DNA from: Muribaculaceae bacterium
Lineage (GTDB): Bacteria > Bacteroidota > Bacteroidia > Bacteroidales > Muribaculaceae
DNA length: 33,936 bases
NCBI GenBank assembly: GCA_029055345.1
Contig: JAIDDJ010000058.1
Coordinates: 1 to 33,936 of the forward strand
Direction of reading: 5' to 3'
The translations under genes were made by a program, and so were the position numbers. Position 1 is the first letter of the stretch; every line of letters starts with the position of its first letter. Below are positions 16,756 through 24,486 of the stretch, in pieces. The notes under the pieces are model-generated. The model did no database searches and had not been told where the DNA came from. It saw only the letters and a program-made list of their open reading frames with translations.

Positions 16756-17289
16756 CTAAAGATTAAAATAGAATGTTCCGAACGAAAGGACCGCATAGAA
16801 GTCATAGGTCACTCCGCGGAGAATATAATTAGTGTTGAAAGCCTGAATATTCAGGTCAGTGTCCCATTGGTCTACCCAGGGATTCCAGGCATTAATAACA
16901 GTCACATTATACTGAACGCCATTATATTGATACCCAACGAGAAGAGGCAGGACTCGCCACACCCCCATAGCATCGTAACCGCAGGCAATTACCTTAGTTG
17001 TGCCCTGATTCATAGAATTACCGATCGAAATTGAGGGAGACACAACGATAGTGGGGGAATTATTCCAACCCTGATACCAAGGACTACCCCACATAGAGGG
17101 AGCAGGCGCAGGGCCCGGTCCCGGAGGGAACTGCGGGCCGGGATTCCAACCGATACCATTATTAGGAGTAAAACTGCCTCCAGAACCGGGGGCCGGGAGA
17201 CTATTCTGGGCATATAGGCCGACAACGGCTGCCATCACGACAGATGCCAGAATAGAAATTCTCTTTGAAATAATGCTATTTATTTTCAT
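16756..17289 (-). CDS. Unrecognised secreted Gly/Pro/Asn/Trp-rich protein
   Basis: I do not recognise this 177-residue protein. It has a signal peptide (M-K-I-N-S-I-I-S-K-R..., hydrophobic to about residue 26, probable cut at L-Y-A-Q) and no lipobox. Residues about 32-65 are very rich in Pro and Gly (P-G-P-Q-F-P-P-G-P-G-P-A-P-A-P). The rest is rich in Asn, Trp and Tyr with alternating beta-like pattern, and ends in F-G-T-F-Y-F-N-L; a C-terminal aromatic such as this can occur in outer-membrane proteins. It is a single gene, convergent with the helicase and divergent from the zapB-like gene. No clear TAnnTTTG promoter was seen upstream. Secretion is well supported; nothing about function is. 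Confidence 0.68.
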   Translation of the reverse strand: MKINSIISKRISILASVVMAAVVGLYAQNSLPAPGSGGSFTPNNGIGWNPGPQFPPGPGPAPAPSMWGSPWYQGWNNSPTIVVSPSISIGNSMNQGTTKVIACGYDAMGVWRVLPLLVGYQYNGVQYNVTVINAWNPWVDQWDTDLNIQAFNTNYILRGVTYDFYAVLSFGTFYFNL

Positions 17290-17438
17290 AATTCAATATT
17301 TTATTACCACACTTAATGTCGATAGCTATCTGGAAACAGATGCGCGGACTATCAAAAAAGAGCCGCGGAAAGCTGAATCAGTATATTAAAATAACAAACG
17401 ATAAGGTCAGAATTCTTACAGGCAAGGAATAAATTAGT

Positions 17439-17481
17439 TTGCGGAATGGAAAAATTTTTGTAATTTTGTAAAAATTAGGAG
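17439..17481 (+). promoter_or_regulatory. Promoter of the zapB-like/zapA unit with very short leader and AGGAG site
   Basis: TTG at 17439-17441 and TAATTTTG at 17461-17468 are 19 bases apart, a near-ideal Bacteroidota promoter. Transcription would start near 17475, only about 10 bases before the ATG. Within those bases is AGGAG (17477-17481), a Shine-Dalgarno-like sequence three bases before the start codon. That is uncommon in this phylum and its spacing is short. Confidence 0.72.
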
Positions 17482-17483
17482 AT

Positions 17484-17777
17484 ATGGCGGATACCTTGAG
17501 ATCAGCGATGACAGAACTAAAAACTCGAGTCAAGGCCCTGACCGAAGAGAACCGCCGCTTACGGATGCGGAACGCAGAGTTGGAGGCCATGGGTCGGCTG
17601 CTAACCGAGCGGACAGAAGAAGCGGAGCGTAAGCGCCACAGAGCGGAACTGGATGCAGAATATCTGGCAGTTTCCCACAAACTTGCAGAGGATCCGGACA
17701 CATTGATCAAGGCTCGCCGACATATCGCCCAGATGATTCGCAACATCGACCGTTGCCTTGAAATGCTTAAAGAATAA
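17484..17777 (+). CDS. Small coiled-coil protein, ZapB-like
   Basis: The 97-residue protein is almost wholly a predicted coiled coil: heptads with L/M/A at core positions from residue 5 to 65 (L-R-S-A-M-T-E-L-K-T-R-V-K-A-L), with many Arg, Glu and Lys. It has no signal peptide. It directly precedes zapA (27 bases), an order common in Bacteroidales, where such small proteins are taken to be ZapB-like partners of the FtsZ ring. Sequence alone gives only the coiled coil; the division role comes from context. Confidence 0.72.
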   Translation: MADTLRSAMTELKTRVKALTEENRRLRMRNAELEAMGRLLTERTEEAERKRHRAELDAEYLAVSHKLAEDPDTLIKARRHIAQMIRNIDRCLEMLKE

Positions 17778-17804
17778 CAGGTTACCGGGGCAAACATACG
17801 CGAG

Positions 17805-18146
17805 ATGAAGGATTCGGAAAAAATAAAAATGTACCTCAATATAGGCGAGCAGCGGATATCACTGACGGTACCGTTCGCCAACCAGGACTTCGTGAGAGAA
17901 GTCGAGGAAAAAGTGGATGGATTGTACCGGCAATGGCGCATAACGTTTCCCGGCAAGACCAACCGCGAGATATTGGCTATGGTGGCATACCAATACGCCT
18001 CCTATTACGAAGAGTTAAGGAGGCGTCAGGCGGATGCTTTGAAAGAGGCGGAAGAATGCCTGCGGCTAATAGATACCGATTTATCGGCAACGGATGCCGA
18101 GGAGGCATCGAAAGCTGATTATATTCCGGATTTTACCGACCGGTAA
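17805..18146 (+). CDS. zapA: Cell division protein ZapA
   Basis: This 113-residue protein matches ZapA, which bundles FtsZ filaments at midcell. The N-terminal globular part carries I-K-M-Y-L-N-I-G-E-Q-R-I-S-L-T-V-P, and the middle has N-R-E-I-L-A-M-V-A-Y-Q-Y-A-S-Y-Y, the expected tetramerisation helix region. The tail is acidic. It lies between the ZapB-like gene and a structured RNA before rny; zapA-RNA-rny is an order I recall from Bacteroidales. Confidence 0.87.
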   Translation: MKDSEKIKMYLNIGEQRISLTVPFANQDFVREVEEKVDGLYRQWRITFPGKTNREILAMVAYQYASYYEELRRRQADALKEAEECLRLIDTDLSATDAEEASKADYIPDFTDR

Positions 18147-18149
18147 AAA

Positions 18150-18246
18150 GAAGAGGGACAACAAGCCGAACCTGCATGAATGTTGCGAAGCCTACCCGCG
18201 AAGCGGGCGGGCTCGTTCTGCCTATACACCTTACGGCAGCCTACAA
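18150..18246 (+). ncRNA. Structured RNA between zapA and rny, possibly 6S RNA (SsrS)
   Basis: A G/C-rich island sits in an otherwise A/T-rich 156-base gap. One hairpin pairs CCCGC (18195-18199) with GCGGG (18203-18207) over a GAA loop. It is extended by AGCC (18189-18192) with GGCT (18210-18213) and CG (18186-18187) with CG (18214-18215). A second pairs CTGCC (18218-18222) with GGCAG (18235-18239) over a 12-base loop. GCCG near 18165 can also pair with CGGC near 18234. I recall 6S RNA genes at this place in Bacteroidales, and the hairpin-plus-bubble layout is compatible, but I cannot confirm the family or the ends. Confidence 0.45.
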
Positions 18247-18302
18247 TTAAATGATAATAAAAGAATTATAAATAAAAACAACTTAAAAAATCGAACATAC
18301 CA

Positions 18303-19844
18303 ATGGAAATAGCCATAATGATAGTAGCGGCAGCCCTTGCACTCGCGGTGGGATATATCATCGCTACCGCGATGAGCAAGAAGAACGCAACATCCCGGGC
18401 CAACCAGATAGTTGAGGAAGCCAAGCGGGAGGCACAGGTAATCAAGGAGTCACATCTTTTGAAAGCAAAGGAAGAAGAGATGAAGATAATCGGTGAAGCC
18501 GAAAGAGCGGCCAACCAGAAACTCCAGAAGCTACAGGGGACGGAGTCGCGTTTAAAGCAACGCGAGATGCAGCTTAACCAGCAGCAAAACGAGCAGGGAC
18601 GTCGCAAGAAGGAACTTGATGGAATAAAGATGAATCTTGACAACCGGGAGCAGGTTCTTGAGACCAGGTCGGCCGAGGTGGACCATCTGTACCGTCAGGC
18701 ACAGGAAGAACTGGTGAAAATATCCGGGCTAACCGTAGAGGAGGCAAAGGAGAAGCTTGTGGAATCGCTTAAGGATGAGGCCAAGACAGAGGCAGCCGGT
18801 TATATCAACGATATCATGGACGATGCGAAAATGACCGCCAATAAAGAGGCAAAGCGCATAGTAATCCAGTCGATACAGCGGGTTGCGACCGAAACGGCAG
18901 TAGAGAACTCCGTGACAGTGTTCCATATAGACAATGACGAGATAAAAGGACGCATCATCGGGCGCGAGGGGCGCAATATCCGGGCACTTGAGGCGGCGAC
19001 CGGTATAGAAATAATCGTAGACGATACTCCGGAGGCAATCGTTCTGTCGGGCTTTGACCCGGTGCGCAGGGAGATTGCCCGCCTGGCGCTTCACCAGCTT
19101 GTGACCGACGGACGGATCCATCCGGCAAGAATCGAGGAAGTAGTGGCGAAAGTCCGCAAGCAGGTTGAAGAGGAGATAATCGAGACCGGAAAGCGGACAA
19201 CCATCGACTTGGGAATCCATGGTTTGCACCCGGAACTCATCCGCATGGTCGGAAAGATGAAATATCGTTCGAGCTATGGCCAGAATCTTCTCCAGCACTC
19301 ACGCGAGACAGCCAATCTTTGCGCAGTGATGGCTTCGGAACTGGGGCTTAATCCAAAGAAGGCGCGTCGAGCAGGGCTTCTTCACGACATAGGCAAGGTG
19401 CCTGATGACGAGCCCGAATTGCCACACGCACTCTTGGGCATGAAGCTCGCGGAGAAATTCAAAGAGAAGCCGGATATCTGCAACGCGATCGGAGCGCACC
19501 ATGATGAAGTAGAACAGACATCACTTCTTGCGCCGATCGTCCAGGTGTGCGATGCCATATCCGGCGCACGTCCGGGCGCACGGCGAGAAATCGTGGAGGC
19601 TTACATAAAGCGTCTCAACGATCTGGAGCAGCTTGCGCTCTCCTACCCCGGTGTTCTCAAGACTTATGCCATTCAGGCAGGCCGTGAGCTCCGCGTGATT
19701 GTAGGCGCAGACAAAATCACGGACGCCGAGACCGAAAAGCTTAGCACCGAGATTGCCAAGAAAATCCAGGACGAGCTGACATATCCGGGACAGGTGAAGA
19801 TTACCGTGATTCGAGAGACACGTTCGATAAGCTACGCAAAATAA
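18303..19844 (+). CDS. rny: Ribonuclease Y
   Basis: The 513-residue product is RNase Y, a membrane-anchored endoribonuclease that starts mRNA decay. Domains in order: a single N-terminal transmembrane helix (residues about 2-22), a long charged coiled coil (about 25-190), a KH domain ([13 protein letters not shown] near 218-230) and an HD domain with H-D-I-G-K (about 361-365) and A-H-H-D-E-V-E (about 400-406). Length matches the family (about 515). It is followed after 6 bases by ricT; in Bacillus RNase Y works with the RicT-containing Y-complex, so the adjacency is meaningful. Confidence 0.97.
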   Translation: MEIAIMIVAAALALAVGYIIATAMSKKNATSRANQIVEEAKREAQVIKESHLLKAKEEEMKIIGEAERAANQKLQKLQGTESRLKQREMQLNQQQNEQGRRKKELDGIKMNLDNREQVLETRSAEVDHLYRQAQEELVKISGLTVEEAKEKLVESLKDEAKTEAAGYINDIMDDAKMTANKEAKRIVIQSIQRVATETAVENSVTVFHIDNDEIKGRIIGREGRNIRALEAATGIEIIVDDTPEAIVLSGFDPVRREIARLALHQLVTDGRIHPARIEEVVAKVRKQVEEEIIETGKRTTIDLGIHGLHPELIRMVGKMKYRSSYGQNLLQHSRETANLCAVMASELGLNPKKARRAGLLHDIGKVPDDEPELPHALLGMKLAEKFKEKPDICNAIGAHHDEVEQTSLLAPIVQVCDAISGARPGARREIVEAYIKRLNDLEQLALSYPGVLKTYAIQAGRELRVIVGADKITDAETEKLSTEIAKKIQDELTYPGQVKITVIRETRSISYAK

Positions 19845-19850
19845 CAATCC

Positions 19851-21185
19851 GTGGAAAAGAACAAGCGAAAATATTGTTCGGACCGGAACTGCCCTCGCGG
19901 GAAGTTGAACGCTACCAACTGGCTTGAAGGGATATCTGACAGCCGCGACTGTGATGTTGTAGAGGTATCGTTCAAGAACACGCGGGTAGGGTTCTACACG
20001 AATCCTCACAAATTGCCGTTGCGAATAGGCGACATAGTTACGGTTGAGGGTAATCCGGGCCACGACATAGGTCGGGTGACGATGGTGGGCCGTCTTGTAA
20101 AACTTCAGATGCGCAAGACCGGCGTAAAGGATGAAACAGAACTGAAGACGGTTTACCGCTTTGCGACTCAGGCTGATATGGAGAAGTTTGAGGAAAGCCG
20201 GGCGAAGGAGCATTCCACCATGATAAGGAGCCGCAAGATAGCGGAGGATCTGGAGCTCAACATGAAGATAGGAGATGTGGAATATCAGGGCGATGGAGCC
20301 AAGGCCATCTTCTATTATATAGCCGATGAACGGGTCGATTTCCGAAAGCTTATCAGGATATTGGCGGATACGTTCAAAGTACGCGTCGAGATGAAGCAGA
20401 TAGGGGCCCGGCAGGAAGCGGGGCGCATCGGAGGCATAGGGCCCTGCGGCAGGCCATTATGCTGCTCATCGTGGATGACACATTTCGTATCAGTCGGGAC
20501 CGGGGCAGCAAGGGTGCAGGATTTGTCAATGAATCCGCAGAAACTCGCCGGCCAGTGCGGCAAGCTGAAGTGCTGCCTTAATTTCGAGACGGACATCTAT
20601 GCTGAAGCCCAGAAAAAGATTCCGCATCGGGATATCGTGCTTGAAACCCTTGATGCCGATTATTATTTCTTCAAGCCTGATACACTTGCGGGTAAAGTGA
20701 CTTATTCCACCGACAGGAAAGCTCCCGTGAATCTGGTAACTATAGATGTGGATCGCATAAATGAGATAATAGCCCTCAACAAGTCGGGGATAAAAGTGGC
20801 CTCCCTATTACCCGAAGAAGAGAGCAAGGCATTGAAGGCATCCGGGCCTGTAGATCTCTTGGAGCAGGAGAGTCTGACACGCTTTGATAAATCAAAGAAG
20901 AATAAAAAGAAAAAGAAGAGTCAGAAGCCGGTAAAAGAGATGAGGAGCGAGCGCCCCCTGAAAAACCATCTTCAAGGAACTCCAGCGAAACAGGGCCACC
21001 AGGGTGAACCAGGCCGAGAGCCCCAGGGACCGGCACAAATAAAAGCGGTCCAAGGGCCAACTCATACAAAAGCGACACAAATGCCGGCCCAATCAAAAGA
21101 TTCGCAGGGGGCCTCACCCGTTAAGATCGACCAGCAAAGGCGTCCCCGGCGAAGACGAGAAAACAAGAAACCGATAGATAAATGA
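19851..21185 (+). CDS. ricT: RicT-like PSP1-domain protein with Lys/Pro/Gln-rich tail
   Basis: The 444-residue protein starts at GTG 19851, six bases after rny. It has a PSP1 domain with the family cysteines: G-P-C-G-R-P-L-C-C (residues about 197-205) and Q-C-G-K-L-K-C-C (about 233-240), which in Bacillus RicT take part in Fe-S binding within the RicA-RicF-RicT complex that modulates RNase Y. An N-terminal C-S-D-R-N-C-P-R-G block may add further ligands. From about residue 345 the protein turns into a disordered tail: a lysine run, then repeated Q-G-P/K-A-x units and a final R-R-P-R-R-R-R patch, suggesting RNA binding. Its stop overlaps the gldH start by four bases. Confidence 0.9.
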   Translation: MEKNKRKYCSDRNCPRGKLNATNWLEGISDSRDCDVVEVSFKNTRVGFYTNPHKLPLRIGDIVTVEGNPGHDIGRVTMVGRLVKLQMRKTGVKDETELKTVYRFATQADMEKFEESRAKEHSTMIRSRKIAEDLELNMKIGDVEYQGDGAKAIFYYIADERVDFRKLIRILADTFKVRVEMKQIGARQEAGRIGGIGPCGRPLCCSSWMTHFVSVGTGAARVQDLSMNPQKLAGQCGKLKCCLNFETDIYAEAQKKIPHRDIVLETLDADYYFFKPDTLAGKVTYSTDRKAPVNLVTIDVDRINEIIALNKSGIKVASLLPEEESKALKASGPVDLLEQESLTRFDKSKKNKKKKKSQKPVKEMRSERPLKNHLQGTPAKQGHQGEPGREPQGPAQIKAVQGPTHTKATQMPAQSKDSQGASPVKIDQQRRPRRRRENKKPIDK

Positions 21186-21715
21186 AAAAGCGCGGTAGGG
21201 AGATTCATATATTGCTTGGAGCAGCGCTCATCACTGCGGCTGCACAGGTATTCATGACTTCCTGCGCTTATATAGATACACCCGTTTGGTCTCAGTTCCA
21301 TGAGATAGGCGCGGGAGGATGGAGTCCGGAAGACATAATGGTATTCGAACCGGAAAGTCAGGATTCTACAGGTTTCAAGGGTCATTGTTATGACTTGAAG
21401 CTAATATTTCGAAGTTCATCGCGCCGGCAGATATCGGAACTTCCGATAGCAGTGACCATCGAAGACGATGAAGGTCTTATCAAATCGGATACCATCGTTC
21501 TTGGTGCGCGAGAAAATAAAAGTCAAATCACATCGCGCAGTAAATTCGGGGTAACGGAGACAACTCTGAGTCTTCTCACGGATTCGAGGGTCGGAGAAGG
21601 CTTCTCCGTGACGGTTTCACCGCTTCTTGATTCCGAGAGCAACCAAGGTCTTCTCAATGTCGGGCTCGAGATGCGCGAGAGCGTTCCCAAGCAAAGGAGC
21701 ACCGACCAAAATTAA
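21182..21715 (+). CDS. gldH: GldH-like lipoprotein
   Basis: The 177-residue product has a lipoprotein signal (M-K-K-R-G-R-E-I-H-I..., lipobox M-T-S-C, Cys28) followed by A-Y-I-D-T-P-V-W-S-Q-F, close to the start of GldH proteins. GldH was found as a gliding-motility lipoprotein in Flavobacterium but is widespread in non-gliding Bacteroidales, where its role is unclear. Its ATG overlaps the ricT stop (ATGA), indicating translational coupling. I rank the family call as likely rather than certain because it rests on the mature N terminus, length and neighbour. Confidence 0.78.
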   Translation: MKKRGREIHILLGAALITAAAQVFMTSCAYIDTPVWSQFHEIGAGGWSPEDIMVFEPESQDSTGFKGHCYDLKLIFRSSSRRQISELPIAVTIEDDEGLIKSDTIVLGARENKSQITSRSKFGVTETTLSLLTDSRVGEGFSVTVSPLLDSESNQGLLNVGLEMRESVPKQRSTDQN

Positions 21716-21734
21716 TCATAGAAATCACAATCAT

Positions 21735-22919
21735 ATGGAATTTCCATTATTGACTCCGGAACTCGAAGAAGAGTTCGAACGCCGTCTTAGCCGCGTCCGC
21801 ATGGCGATGCTTGAAAATGAAACTGAAGCATTGCTTATAGGCTCCACAGTCAACATACTTTATATGACGGGAGGGATTTACCGGGGTTATATCTACATAC
21901 CGCAAACCGGCGCACCCCTGTTTTTCATGATTCCACCGGCAGAAGCGACCGGAGACAACGAAGTAAACATCCGGAAACCTGAGCAGATTCCGGAGTTACT
22001 TGCAGAGCGGGGCTTAGACCGGGCTTGCCGCATCGGTCTTGAATATGACGACCTGTATTATTCAGAAGTGGAAAGGCTTAAAAAACTCTTTCCGGGGGCA
22101 GGATTCAGCAACGGGAGCATTATAATGCGCCAGGCACGACTTGTAAAGACCGAATACGAACTGAATAAGATGGAAGAGGATGGTGTTCGCCAATCGGCAG
22201 TCTATTCCCGTATCAGCAAGGTTTATCGCGAGGGGATGAGCGATGTGGAGTTGCAATCTGAGATAGAGCGCCTGCTGCGTCAGGAAGGATGTTTAGGTTA
22301 TCTACGGACAGCGGGCTCCCGCATGGAAATCAACATGGGAAGCCTGCTTGCCGGACCGAACGCAGACGAGCCGTCACCCTATGACTTTTCGATGGGTGGC
22401 GCCGGAGTAGACCCGTCGCTTCCGGTAGGTGCCTCCGGAGTGATTCTCAAGCCGGGTATGGCCGTAATGGTGGATATGAACGGAGGATTCAACGGATACC
22501 AGACCGACATGACACGCTGCTGGACAATAGGAGAACCGAGCGATAAGGCGCAGAAGGCATATGACTGCTCGATGGCTATTCTTCATGAGCTCGAGAGTTT
22601 GGGGCGCCCCGGCGTGGAGGTTGGAGAACTTTACCGCAGAGCCGTGGCGATAGCCGACGAATGGAAACTTTCGGATTATTTTATGGGCCATCGCCACAAG
22701 GTATCATTCATCGGTCATGGCGTAGGCATAGAGCTTAACGAAGGGCCTGTGGTGATGGGGCGCAACAAGAGTCTGCTTGAGGAAAACATGACGATAGCGC
22801 TGGAACCAAAATTCGTCCTGCCGGAAATAGGGGCATTGGGATGCGAAAACACATATGTGGTTAAATCCGATGGGCTTAAGAATCTTACCACTTACAACGA
22901 AACATTGAAGCAATTGTGA
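21735..22919 (+). CDS. M24 family metallopeptidase (Xaa-Pro aminopeptidase type)
   Basis: Started at ATG 21735, the protein has 394 residues; the longer open frame overlaps gldH and adds no conserved sequence. A creatinase-like N-terminal domain (about 1-150) precedes a pita-bread peptidase domain. The five metal ligands are all present: D247 (V-D-M-N-G-G-F), D258 (Q-T-D-M-T-R-C), H328 (G-H-G-V-G-I-E-L), E357 (L-E-P-K-F) and E371 (C-E-N-T-Y). Such enzymes remove N-terminal residues before proline. There is no signal peptide, so it is cytoplasmic. Its stop overlaps the next gene's GTG. Confidence 0.92.
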   Translation: MEFPLLTPELEEEFERRLSRVRMAMLENETEALLIGSTVNILYMTGGIYRGYIYIPQTGAPLFFMIPPAEATGDNEVNIRKPEQIPELLAERGLDRACRIGLEYDDLYYSEVERLKKLFPGAGFSNGSIIMRQARLVKTEYELNKMEEDGVRQSAVYSRISKVYREGMSDVELQSEIERLLRQEGCLGYLRTAGSRMEINMGSLLAGPNADEPSPYDFSMGGAGVDPSLPVGASGVILKPGMAVMVDMNGGFNGYQTDMTRCWTIGEPSDKAQKAYDCSMAILHELESLGRPGVEVGELYRRAVAIADEWKLSDYFMGHRHKVSFIGHGVGIELNEGPVVMGRNKSLLEENMTIALEPKFVLPEIGALGCENTYVVKSDGLKNLTTYNETLKQL

Positions 22920-24340
22920 ATCTGAGCGAAGACCTGAAAAATCCGATATTCCGGCGCATAGGCGAGATAGCCGATGAAATGGGACGCGAGGTTTATGTGG
23001 TGGGGGGTTATGTCCGCGATATATTTCTGGATCGGACCTCCGATGACATAGACTTCGTGACCGTAGGAAGCGGCATAGAGCTTGCCGAGCACGTTGCGGG
23101 AGCCCTTGGGCGCAAGAAGGGGCTGAGTGTGTATGCTACTTACGGAACTGCGCAGATAAAGGCGGGAAACATGGAGCTGGAATTTGTCGGAGCCCGGAAA
23201 GAATCGTATAACCGACAGAGCCGGAACCCTATAGTTGAGGATGGAAGTCTGGAGGATGATCAGAACCGCCGGGACTTCACAATCAATGCGATGGCTATAT
23301 GCCTTAATAGTGACCGCTTCGGGGAACTTGTGGACCCTTTCGGAGGATTGGCAGATCTTCATCGGCGGGAAATCCGTACGCCACTCGACCCTGACATCAC
23401 CTTCAGCGATGACCCTCTGAGAATGATGCGCGCTATTCGCTTTGCCACTCAGCTATCGTTCACCATCGTTCCGGAGACTTTCGAAGCCATACGGAGGAAC
23501 CGGGAACGGATAGGCATCATTACCAAAGAACGCATCAATGATGAGCTCGGTAAGATCATGCGCTCGTCAAAACCATCCATCGGTTTCAAACTGCTTGACC
23601 GGGCAGGCCTTCTTGAATTGATTTTCCCGGCACTGTGCGACCTGAAAGGCGTGGAGATAATGGAAGGGAAAGGGCACAAAGACAATTTCAACCATACGCT
23701 TCAGGTGCTCGACCAAGTGGCGGAAAAGAGTGATAATGAATGGCTCCGGTGGGCAGCGCTGCTGCATGACATAGGGAAGCCGGTAACGAAACGCTATGAT
23801 GAGAAGTTGGGCTGGACCTTTCACAACCACAATTTCGTGGGGGAAAAGATGATACCCAGATTGTTCCGGAAGATGAAGCTTCCGATGAACGAGAAAATGA
23901 AATATGTGGCCAAGCTTGTAGGACTTCATATGCGTCCACAGAGCGTGGGAGAGGAGGGAGTGTCGGATTCCGGGGTAAGACGGCTGATTACCGATGCCGG
24001 CGATGATCTCGAAGACCTGATGCTACTTGCCGAGGCAGACATCACCTCGAAGAACCCGGCGAAGGTGCGTCGTCAGCTTGACGGCTTCACCCGACTGAGA
24101 GAAAGGATGGGGCAGATAAATGATGCCGATGCATTGCGGAAATGGAAGAATCCAATCAACGGCTACGAACTTATGGAGCATTTTCACTTGCCTCCGGGCC
24201 ATGAGCTGGCATTGATAAAAGATGCCGTGAAAGAGGCCATACTTGAAGGTAAGATACCCTATGAACATGACGCGGCATGGGAATTTGTCCTCAAGGAGGG
24301 ACCGGGGATACTTGAGAAAGCCGGGAAGACCCTGAATTAA
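22916..24340 (+). CDS. CCA-adding enzyme / poly(A) polymerase-type nucleotidyltransferase with HD domain
   Basis: The 474-residue protein begins at a GTG that overlaps the previous stop (GTGA). The nucleotidyltransferase head has V-V-G-G-Y-V-R-D (28-35) and the catalytic D-D-I-D-F (D44 and D46), followed by the R-R-D-F-T-I-N-A-M-A block (about 118-127) and the R-M-M-R-A-I-R-F-A tRNA-binding segment. An HD domain follows (L-L-H-D-I-G-K-P, about 282-289). This layout is that of bacterial CCA tRNA nucleotidyltransferase, which adds or repairs the tRNA 3' CCA end. Poly(A) polymerases of the same class look similar; no other cca is in the window to compare. Confidence 0.9.
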   Translation: MNLSEDLKNPIFRRIGEIADEMGREVYVVGGYVRDIFLDRTSDDIDFVTVGSGIELAEHVAGALGRKKGLSVYATYGTAQIKAGNMELEFVGARKESYNRQSRNPIVEDGSLEDDQNRRDFTINAMAICLNSDRFGELVDPFGGLADLHRREIRTPLDPDITFSDDPLRMMRAIRFATQLSFTIVPETFEAIRRNRERIGIITKERINDELGKIMRSSKPSIGFKLLDRAGLLELIFPALCDLKGVEIMEGKGHKDNFNHTLQVLDQVAEKSDNEWLRWAALLHDIGKPVTKRYDEKLGWTFHNHNFVGEKMIPRLFRKMKLPMNEKMKYVAKLVGLHMRPQSVGEEGVSDSGVRRLITDAGDDLEDLMLLAEADITSKNPAKVRRQLDGFTRLRERMGQINDADALRKWKNPINGYELMEHFHLPPGHELALIKDAVKEAILEGKIPYEHDAAWEFVLKEGPGILEKAGKTLN

Positions 24341-24385
24341 CCTTGAAATAGCAGAAATGCATTTCGCTAATTGGGAGATTTTTAC

Positions 24386-24427
24386 TAAATTTGCGAATTA
24401 AACGGGATATTGGAAACATAATTCCCG
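24386..24427 (+). promoter_or_regulatory. Promoter of glyS with leader hairpin
   Basis: TAAATTTG at 24386-24393 matches the -7 consensus; the nearest TTG (24371-24373) is too close for a normal -33. The predicted start is near 24400. CGGGA at 24403-24407 pairs with TCCCG at 24423-24427 near the mRNA 5' end. The leader is about 85 bases, with no T-box features that I can see. Confidence 0.55.
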
Positions 24428-24486
24428 ATGACATAACGAACCAAAATTTCATAATCGAAATTTCACTTAAACAGTCTTTTACGACA

